In this document: in pieces, positions 14,629 through 20,249 of the stretch
How positions within the stretch are numbered: position 1 is the stretch's first letter
Layout of the letters: the number at the start of each line of letters is the position of its first letter
Origin: an uncultured bacterium
Lineage (GTDB): Bacteria; Actinomycetota; Coriobacteriia; Coriobacteriales; Coriobacteriaceae
DNA: 20,249 nucleotides
Direction: 5' to 3'
NCBI GenBank assembly: GCA_905214905.1
Contig: CAJMNK010000037.1
Location: forward strand, 1 to 20,249
Notes under the pieces: generated by a model
Databases searched by the model: none
Seen by the model: the letters and a program-made list of their open reading frames with translations, nothing else
Told to the model about the DNA's origin: nothing
Program-made: the position numbers and the translations under genes

Positions 14629-15126
14629 TCACGAAAAGCGATGTTTGAGCGCTTCGACCACGTTGGACGGGACAAACGTCGATACATCGCTGCCGAGCGA
14701 GGCAATCTGGCGAACGACCGAGCTCGAGATATAGCCGTACTGCGGCGCACTCATGACAAAAATGGACTCCAGCTCGTTATCCAAGCGATAGTTGAGGTCG
14801 GCCTGCTGCAGCTCGTACTCAAAGTCGGTCATGGCGCGCAGGCCCTTGACCACGGCCCCCGCCCCCTGCTCGCGAGCGAAGTCGACCAAGAGGCCGGTAA
14901 AGGGCAGGACCTCGACGCCGTCGATATCACCGAGCGCCTCGCGGGCCAGCGCCACGCGCTCATCGAGCATAAACGTGGTGCCCACGCCGTTTTTACCCTG
15001 CGACTCGGCAACAGCGACGATCACGCTGGGAAAGATGCGACGGGCGCGGCGGATCACATCGATATGGCCAAACGTGATGGGATCGAAGGTGCCCGGGACG
15101 ATCACGCGGTTGATGGTGTCATTCAT
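14629..15126 (-). CDS. coaD: Phosphopantetheine adenylyltransferase
   Basis: Adenylates 4'-phosphopantetheine with ATP to dephospho-CoA, the penultimate step of CoA synthesis and thus the source of the ACP prosthetic group. The nucleotidyl-transferase motif is PGTFDPITFGH (11-21), with T18-x-G-H21. KGLRAMTDFEYE lies at 94-105 and YISSSVVRQ at 132-140. The length of 165 aa is standard. The true start is ATG 15126, with AGGAGG 7 nt upstream; the open frame continues upstream but that part only shadows rsmD. It overlaps the 3' end of rsmD by 8 nt, so the two are surely co-transcribed. Confidence 0.97.
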   Translation of the reverse strand: MNDTINRVIVPGTFDPITFGHIDVIRRARRIFPSVIVAVAESQGKNGVGTTFMLDERVALAREALGDIDGVEVLPFTGLLVDFAREQGAGAVVKGLRAMTDFEYELQQADLNYRLDNELESIFVMSAPQYGYISSSVVRQIASLGSDVSTFVPSNVVEALKHRFS

Positions 15127-15775
15127 GGGCGTCCTCCTGAAACGTCGTGGCATCGTTGTTGTCAGCATCGGTGCCGGCGCTATCACCCTCGCCATCGTCA
15201 TAGCCGACCCAACGAAGCAGATCGACCGAGGTGATGCCGTAGCGCTTCTCACGTACAGTCTCAAAGCCTGCCGGATGCGCGCCCGCATCGGCGGAGGCAT
15301 GCTCAAACAGGGCATAAGCGCCAGGTGCAAGCAGACCCTGCTGGGCCAGATTCTGCAGCAGTTCCTCGACCGGCTCGGCACCAAAAGCATAGGGCGGGTC
15401 GAGCAGGACCAGATCAAAGGGGCCGCCTGGTACACGACCGCGCGAGGCACTCGCCAGCATGTCGCCCGTGACCACGCGCCAACGCGCACGGTCACGGCAG
15501 AGCGACTCGATATTCTTGGTAATGAGCCGCGCGGCGTTGCGATCGATCTCAAACGTCGTGAGCGAGCGGGCCCCACGAGAGAGTATCTCGATACCCAAAG
15601 CGCCGGAGCCGCCAAAGGCGTCCAGCACGCGGACCTCGTCCAGATCGAAGTCGAATGCCGACATGACCATAGATGCGCATGCCTCGCGCACACGATCGGT
15701 CGTGGGGCGGGTGACATCGCGACCACGGGGCTCCTCGATCTTACGACCGCGCCATTCGCCGCCGATGATTCTCAT
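15119..15775 (-). CDS. rsmD: 16S rRNA (guanine966-N2)-methyltransferase RsmD
   Basis: An SAM-dependent methyltransferase of 16S rRNA G966. It begins MRIIGGEWRGRKI and has RPTTDRVREA (23-32), SAM motif I VLDAFGGSGALGIE (50-63) and the catalytic DPPY (126-129) of N-methyltransferases. It has a mostly acidic C-terminal extension (about 193-218) without family conservation. At 218 aa it is slightly longer than usual. The ATG overlaps the recG stop (ATGA). AAGGAGG lies 10 nt upstream inside recG. rsmD-coaD is a common pair. Confidence 0.95.
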   Translation of the reverse strand: MRIIGGEWRGRKIEEPRGRDVTRPTTDRVREACASMVMSAFDFDLDEVRVLDAFGGSGALGIEILSRGARSLTTFEIDRNAARLITKNIESLCRDRARWRVVTGDMLASASRGRVPGGPFDLVLLDPPYAFGAEPVEELLQNLAQQGLLAPGAYALFEHASADAGAHPAGFETVREKRYGITSVDLLRWVGYDDGEGDSAGTDADNNDATTFQEDAHE

Positions 15776-17949
15776 CCTCCGCTGACCTCCTTAAAGATAT
15801 GTCGATACCGCATGGCGACCGCATCGCGTAGGGGGCGCGTCGCCACAGAGTCAAGGTTGCAAGCATACCGCAAGAGCTCGACCGCGTCCAAATGGGCCCA
15901 TTCGATCAATTCCTCGTCGGCGTCCAGGTCCACAAAGCGCAGGGTCACGCCGCCATGCTGACGGTAGCCAAGAATCTCGCCCTCGTGGCGCAAACGCAGA
16001 TCCATCTGGGCGAGCGTAAAGCCGTCCGAGGTCTTCTCGAGTGACTGGAGGCGGTCTTGTGCCGCCGACGCGCCGCCATTGCCCTTGGAGTGCGTCATGA
16101 CCAGGCACGTACCCGACACGCTGCCGCGGCCCACGCGCCCGCGCAGCTGGTGCAAGGCCGCCAACCCAAAGCGCTCGCCATTCTCGATGACCATGACGGT
16201 GGCGTTGGGCACGTCGACGCCCACCTCAACCACCGTAGTCGAGACGAGCACGTCAATCTCGCCGCGCTTGAAGGCATCGATAACCTGGTCCTTCTCCCCC
16301 GCTGGCATGCGGCCGTGAAGGCGCTCGATGGCAAGACCCGGCAACGCCAGACGCAGGCGATCGAGCTCGGTCGCCGTATCGTGCAGCGGCACGGGGACCG
16401 TCACGCGGCCCTCGCCGTCGCGGGCGATACCGGGCACGTCCTCCAGCTCATCGGCCGAGTCGCTCGGCTCCACGAGCGGGCAAATCACGTAGGCCTGCTG
16501 ACCCTTTTCATGCGCCTCGCGGATGGCGCCATAGGCAAGGTCGCGGCTCGACTCGGTAAGCACGCGTGTCGTCACGCCAGCGCCAGGGACGGGCCGATGG
16601 CGGATGATGCTCGTGCCCAGATCGCCGTAGACCGAAAGTGCCAGCGTACGTGGGATGGGCGTTGCCGTCATAACGAGCAGATCGGCACCAGGGCCCTTCG
16701 CACGCAGGGCGTTGCGTTGGCCGACGCCAAACCGGTGCTGCTCATCGATGACCACGAGCGACAGATGCTTGAACGCAACGTTATCCGAAAGCACCGCGTG
16801 GGTGCCAAAGAGGACATCGAGCTCGCCCGATTCCAGCTGCGCATGGATCCGCTCGCGCTCGGCCGCCGGCGTGGCGCCCGTCAGGAGCGCCCAGGTCATG
16901 CCAGCCTGCGAAAGCAAGGGGCCGGTCTTATCGGCATATTGACGCGCCAGCACGCCCGTGGGCGCCATAACGCAGGCCTGCGTGCCGCTATCGGCAGCCA
17001 CAGCCAGCGCGCAGGCGGCAACAGCGGTCTTGCCGGTACCGACATCGCCCAGCAGCAGGCGGTTCATCACGCGCCCGCCATCGCACATATCGCGCAGGAT
17101 ATCTTGGAGCGCGGCCTCCTGCTCGTCGCTCAGCGAAAACGGCAGGGCCTGCTTAAGCGCGGCCAGGTGCTCGCCCGCGGCATGCGCATAAGGCACCACG
17201 TCGACCATACCGCCATCGTTGCGCAGACGCAGTGCGAGCTGCAAGCAGAGACACTCCTCGTACGCAAGACGCCGGCGTGCGATGTCGCGCTCGGCCATGC
17301 TCGAGGGAAAGTGGATCGAGCGCAGCGCACGGGCATTGCTCATGAGCTTCCGCTTTGCGCGCAGCGGCGCGGGAATGGGATCGAACGGATTAGCAGCCAC
17401 TTCGAGCGCACCGCTCACGATACGGCGCATCCATGCCTGACTCACGCCGTCACTTACGTAGTGAACCGGCAAAATGGTGCCGGCGGCGCGCCCGTCCTCG
17501 AGCTTTTCAAAGTGGGGCGAGGCCATCTGCTTAAAACCGTAGGCAAACTCAACCTTGCCCATCACGGCCAGGCGGTCGCCTTGCTTAAGCTGCTGGGCAA
17601 TCCAGGGCTGGCGGAAAAAGGCGACCTGCAGCACGCCCGTCTCATCAACGAGTGAGACCTCGGTCACCTGCATGCGCGGACGCGGCTTCTTTTGAACGAT
17701 ACGGTCGACCGTGGCGATGATGGTGCACACGGTACCAATGGGCGCCATCTCGATGGACCAGGAGCGCGTAAAGTCGAGGTATCGATGAGGGATATGGAGA
17801 AGGAGGTCCCCCACCGTCCGAATACCCAGACGGCGAAGGGCCTCCTCACGTTTACCCGAAACATATTTGAGTCGCGCGATATCCTCGTCGAGCGCATTGC
17901 TCTGGGCAAAGCGCTCCGAGACGCGCGGCACGGAGCACAGCTCGGACAT
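15772..17949 (-). CDS. recG: ATP-dependent DNA helicase RecG
   Basis: A branch-migrating helicase that remodels stalled forks and Holliday junctions. The N-terminal wedge/OB domain covers about 25-160. The helicase core shows Walker A GDVGTGKT (301-308), DEQH box (402-405), TATPIPRT (428-435), LHGRM (544-548) and QLRGRVGRG (601-609). The chain is 725 aa, a little over the usual 680-700. I take ATG 17949 as the start because upstream residues of the longer frame are unlike RecG. Its Shine-Dalgarno is weak, and the gene lies only 10 nt after fakA, so coupled translation is probable. recG directly after fakA is the Firmicute order. Confidence 0.96.
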   Translation of the reverse strand: MSELCSVPRVSERFAQSNALDEDIARLKYVSGKREEALRRLGIRTVGDLLLHIPHRYLDFTRSWSIEMAPIGTVCTIIATVDRIVQKKPRPRMQVTEVSLVDETGVLQVAFFRQPWIAQQLKQGDRLAVMGKVEFAYGFKQMASPHFEKLEDGRAAGTILPVHYVSDGVSQAWMRRIVSGALEVAANPFDPIPAPLRAKRKLMSNARALRSIHFPSSMAERDIARRRLAYEECLCLQLALRLRNDGGMVDVVPYAHAAGEHLAALKQALPFSLSDEQEAALQDILRDMCDGGRVMNRLLLGDVGTGKTAVAACALAVAADSGTQACVMAPTGVLARQYADKTGPLLSQAGMTWALLTGATPAAERERIHAQLESGELDVLFGTHAVLSDNVAFKHLSLVVIDEQHRFGVGQRNALRAKGPGADLLVMTATPIPRTLALSVYGDLGTSIIRHRPVPGAGVTTRVLTESSRDLAYGAIREAHEKGQQAYVICPLVEPSDSADELEDVPGIARDGEGRVTVPVPLHDTATELDRLRLALPGLAIERLHGRMPAGEKDQVIDAFKRGEIDVLVSTTVVEVGVDVPNATVMVIENGERFGLAALHQLRGRVGRGSVSGTCLVMTHSKGNGGASAAQDRLQSLEKTSDGFTLAQMDLRLRHEGEILGYRQHGGVTLRFVDLDADEELIEWAHLDAVELLRYACNLDSVATRPLRDAVAMRYRHIFKEVSGG

Positions 17950-17959
17950 GGGCAGTTGC

Positions 17960-19621
17960 CTACTCGATCGAGAAGATAACGGGATAGAGCGGCTGCTCGC
18001 CACGATGGGCGTCAATCTCCAGATCGGGCTGAGCCCCCTCAATGGCGTCGACAATCTCCTGGAAGGCCTCATCGGACAGTTCCTCGCCTGCCAGAATCGT
18101 CAGCGCGTCACCCTCCTCTTCCTCCTGCATACGGTTGATGCAGTCGAGCGTGACCTGCTTCACGTCGGAGCCGACCACATCGATGGAGCCGGCGATGATG
18201 CCCATGACGTCACCGGAGTGAATCGGCGAGCCGTCGGAGGCACTGGAATCGCGCACGGCACGGGTGACCTCGCCATCACGAACCTCACTGATGGCGTCGA
18301 CCATAGCGGCGACGGCATCCTCGAGCTCGGAATCGGGCAGGACCGCGAACAGCGCGGAGAAGGCCTGCGGAACGGTCTTGGTGGGAACGACGGCGACCTT
18401 CTTGTCGGTGCAGGCAGAGGCAGCGGCCTCGGCGGCCATGCGGATGTTGCCGTTGTTGGGCAGAATGATGACCGAGGTCGCGTTGACCTGGTCGACGGCG
18501 CCCAGCAGGTCTGCAGTCGAGGGATTCATGGTCTGGCCACCGGACACGATCACGTCAACGCCGAGGGACTTGAGGATGTCTGCCTCGCCGGAACCGGCGG
18601 CAACGGCGACAAAGCCCAGGGCCTTCGCGGGCTCGGCGGCCTTCTCCTGGTCCTCGTGGATCTTGGCGGTACGGTCGTGGGCCTCCATCTCCATGTTGTG
18701 GATAAAGACCTCGTAGATCTGGCCAAGCTGCAGCATGTGCTCGAGCACCAGGTTCGGGGTGTTGGAGTGCACGTGGATCTTGTAGTCGGGATATGCGCCC
18801 ACGAGCAGCTCACAGTCGCCCATGGAACCCAGGAACTTAAGGCACTCGTCCTCGTCAAACGGGGCGTCGGCCTTAAACAGGAACTCATTGCAGTAACGGA
18901 ATTCCGAGCCCTCCCAGTCGTCGTTAGCCTCGATCTCAACGCGGCCAAGAGCGGCATCACGGGCAGAGCCGGCGGAGTCAAACGTAGCGGAGAAATCCTC
19001 GACAACGGTGCTGCGGCCAAGAGCGGCAGCTACGAAGTTCTCGAGGAAGATGGCAAAGCCAAAGGCGCCGGAGTCGACCACGCCGTTCTCCTTCAGAACG
19101 GGCAGCAGGTCGGGCGTGCGAGCGACGGACTGGTAGGCCTCGACGACGATGGCATCGAGCGCGTCCTCGGCCGAGAACTTCTTCTTTTCGCACTCGTCGG
19201 CCTTGGTCGAGACATCGCGCAGCACCGTGAGAATCGTGCCCTCGATGGGCTTACGGACGGCCTGGAAGGCGACCTTGACGGCGCGGCGGAACGCATAGGC
19301 GATGTTGGCGGACGTGATGGGCTCATCAGCAGAGACGAGACCCTCGGCCACGCCGCGCAGGATCTGAGAGGTGATGACGCCGGAGTTGCCGCGGGCACCC
19401 ATCAGGGAGCCGTGGGTGATGGCGCCGGCGATGGCCTCCATATCGGCATCGGCGGGAAGGGCGGAAAGCTCCTTGGTCACCGAGGCGAGCGTGAGCGACA
19501 TGTTGGTACCGGTGTCGCCGTCGGGTACGGGGAAGACATTGAGCTTGTTGATCTCCTCGGCCTTGTCGGAAACAGCAGCCGCAGCGATCGGAAAACAGGT
19601 GCGAATGGTCTTTGCAATCAT
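17960..19621 (-). CDS. fakA: Fatty acid kinase subunit FakA (DAK2/YloV family)
   Basis: The ATP-binding subunit of fatty acid kinase, which with a FakB (DegV-fold) partner phosphorylates exogenous fatty acids to acyl-phosphate. The DhaL-like domain (1-205) has NVFPVPDGDTGTNM with Mg-binding D34 and D36, and GARGNSGVITSQ. The middle domain keeps what look like the zinc ligands of S. aureus FakA: C244 (FRYCNEF) and H283/H285 (IHVHSN). The C-terminal FakA domain follows to residue 553. The N-terminus matches the family length. The nearest Shine-Dalgarno (GGAGA) is rather far, about 12 nt. It is 27 nt after asp23, as in B. subtilis yloU-yloV. No FakB is in the window. Confidence 0.92.
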   Translation of the reverse strand: MIAKTIRTCFPIAAAAVSDKAEEINKLNVFPVPDGDTGTNMSLTLASVTKELSALPADADMEAIAGAITHGSLMGARGNSGVITSQILRGVAEGLVSADEPITSANIAYAFRRAVKVAFQAVRKPIEGTILTVLRDVSTKADECEKKKFSAEDALDAIVVEAYQSVARTPDLLPVLKENGVVDSGAFGFAIFLENFVAAALGRSTVVEDFSATFDSAGSARDAALGRVEIEANDDWEGSEFRYCNEFLFKADAPFDEDECLKFLGSMGDCELLVGAYPDYKIHVHSNTPNLVLEHMLQLGQIYEVFIHNMEMEAHDRTAKIHEDQEKAAEPAKALGFVAVAAGSGEADILKSLGVDVIVSGGQTMNPSTADLLGAVDQVNATSVIILPNNGNIRMAAEAAASACTDKKVAVVPTKTVPQAFSALFAVLPDSELEDAVAAMVDAISEVRDGEVTRAVRDSSASDGSPIHSGDVMGIIAGSIDVVGSDVKQVTLDCINRMQEEEEGDALTILAGEELSDEAFQEIVDAIEGAQPDLEIDAHRGEQPLYPVIFSIE

Positions 19622-19648
19622 GGGTATTTGAATCTCCGTTTTCGGATG

Positions 19649-20005
19649 CTAGTTCAGACGGCTCTTGAGCGCGTCGATGTGAATGCCGATCTTAAGGCTG
19701 GCGGGATCGATCTGGGCGATCTCCTGCAGGGTGAAGGCAACGGAGCTCGAAAGATTGTGGCAGACGGACTTCATGTTGACGCCGTTCTCGAGCACGACGT
19801 GAAGATCGACCGTAAGGCCGTTCTCGTCGGCGGAGACAAGCACGCCCTTGCGGAGGCGCTGACCGGCAAGCAGGCGCACGCTCTCGGCGCCCTGGAGCTG
19901 CTCAGCCATACCGACGACGCCATAGCACGTCATCGCGGCATAACCGGCAATATCGGCAATAACGTCGTTCGAGACGCTCAGGCTGCCGTTGATGGTCTCA
20001 GACAC
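19649..20005 (-). CDS. Asp23/Gls24 (YloU) family protein
   Basis: A 118-aa member of the Asp23 family of small cytoplasmic proteins, some membrane-tethered and linked to envelope stress. Family features are the SLSVSNDVIADIAGYAAMTC opening, GVVGMAEQ, the DLHVVLENGVNM strand region and the FTLQEIAQ helix. No membrane anchor is visible. The start is GTG at 20005 with AAGGAG 6 nt upstream. The gene is the first of the long minus-strand cluster and sits immediately before fakA, as yloU does before yloV in Firmicutes. The function of this pairing is not established. Confidence 0.9.
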   Translation of the reverse strand: MSETINGSLSVSNDVIADIAGYAAMTCYGVVGMAEQLQGAESVRLLAGQRLRKGVLVSADENGLTVDLHVVLENGVNMKSVCHNLSSSVAFTLQEIAQIDPASLKIGIHIDALKSRLN

Positions 20006-20020
20006 AAGAATCTCCTTATC

Positions 20021-20067
20021 TGGTGCTCACGGCACCATGTCGTGGGAGCAATCATTGCAATATTCTA
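20021..20067 (-). promoter_or_regulatory. Candidate promoter and leader hairpin of the asp23-fakA cluster
   Basis: TAGAAT on the minus strand (20067-20062) lies 57 nt before the asp23 start and is the likely -10; the -35 is not clear. A 6-bp hairpin (TGGTGC / GCACCA, 20037-20021, 5-nt loop) sits in the leader just before the Shine-Dalgarno. I see nothing else in 20068-20163. Confidence 0.35.
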
Positions 20068-20163
20068 CAACGACCGCGCCACGTTGAGGTGGTGGGTCAC
20101 GGGATTACATCCTCGACACGAAATGTTGATATGGCAACGTTCGCGCCAGGCGATCGCGGCATG

Positions 20164-20193
20164 AAAAAACCCGCCGCATAAGCGACGGGTTTT
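20164..20193 (-). terminator. Intrinsic terminator of the tRNA-Asn gene
   Basis: Read on the minus strand, AAAACCCG (20193-20186) pairs with CGGGTTTT (20173-20166). After one mismatch a further CGC/GCG pairing encloses a 4-nt loop. A run of six T (20169-20164) follows. It starts 6 nt beyond the encoded CCA end of the tRNA. Confidence 0.85.
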
Positions 20194-20199
20194 ACAACC

Positions 20200-20249
20200 T
20201 GGCTCCCCGGGTAGGACTCGAACCTACAACAGCGCGGTTAACAGCCGCG
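20200..20249 (-). tRNA. tRNA-Asn (anticodon GTT), partial, 5' part outside window
   Basis: The 50 visible nt on the minus strand fit exactly from base 27 to the 3' end: anticodon stem CGCGG/CCGCG with loop CTGTTAA (anticodon GTT at 20242-20240), 5-nt variable loop, T-arm GTAGG-TTCGAGT-CCTAC, acceptor 3' strand CCGGGGA, discriminator G and an encoded CCA (20202-20200). The D-arm and 5' acceptor strand lie beyond the window edge. Confidence 0.95.

Noticed and set aside
15127..15726. N-terminal extension of coaD to a 365-codon frame
   Set aside because: The extension is rsmD read in another frame; CoaD has its own ATG and AGGAGG at 15126.
16057..17655. 532-codon + strand open frame opposite recG
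   Set aside because: His/Arg/Gln-rich shadow of recG, no family likeness.
17867..20164. 765-codon + strand open frame opposite fakA and asp23
   Set aside because: Spans two real minus-strand genes, has low-complexity Gly/Val/Asp composition and no recognisable domain.

Overview
The window is about 60% G+C and reads as a chromosomal housekeeping region of a Coriobacteriia member, most likely Collinsella or a close relative. This rests on protein style and on the gene order. The stretch asp23-fakA-recG-rsmD-coaD, plus plsX-acpP-rnc-smc-ftsY-ffh, follows the Firmicute plan. A DivIVA/SepIVA-like coiled-coil gene followed by DUF177 and rpmF follows the actinobacterial plan. The genus is inference, because no rRNA is present.

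Layout, left to right. Positions 1-57 hold the last 18 codons of an unidentified + strand gene. It converges on a minus-strand MATE efflux gene, and an 86-nt nested inverted repeat fills the space between their stop codons exactly. Next on the minus strand are a SpoU/TrmH-type RNA methyltransferase and the thyA-folA pair for dTMP synthesis and folate recycling. The only other + strand gene, at 4242-5000, is divergent from thyA. It encodes a DUF134 DNA-binding domain fused to a NifX-like domain with a His/Cys-rich tail, and its promoter is bracketed by two copies of a CATATG-centred dyad. A bidirectional terminator at 5070-5101 separates it from ffh.

From 5127 to 20005 all genes lie on the minus strand. 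In transcription order they are asp23, fakA, recG, rsmD, coaD, a SepIVA-like gene, DUF177, rpmF, plsX, acpP, rnc, smc, ftsY and ffh. Many neighbours overlap or nearly touch (ATGA and TAATG junctions). A tRNA-Asn gene and its terminator lie upstream at the right edge. The products join fatty-acid activation and phospholipid entry (FakA, PlsX, ACP), CoA supply (CoaD), ribosome and RNA maturation (L32, RsmD, RNase III), chromosome maintenance (SMC, RecG) and co-translational membrane targeting (FtsY, Ffh).

Points to look at first: (1) plsX carries a frameshift near 13056-13062, its N-terminal 45 or so codons being intact in another frame; (2) the twin operator and an in-frame internal ribosome-binding site in the DUF134-NifX gene; (3) terminator-like hairpins directly before plsX and acpP, suggesting attenuation inside the lipid part of the cluster; (4) the nested repeat at 58-143. 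I saw no phage, CRISPR, transposase or defence genes. Most of the window is conserved core genome.
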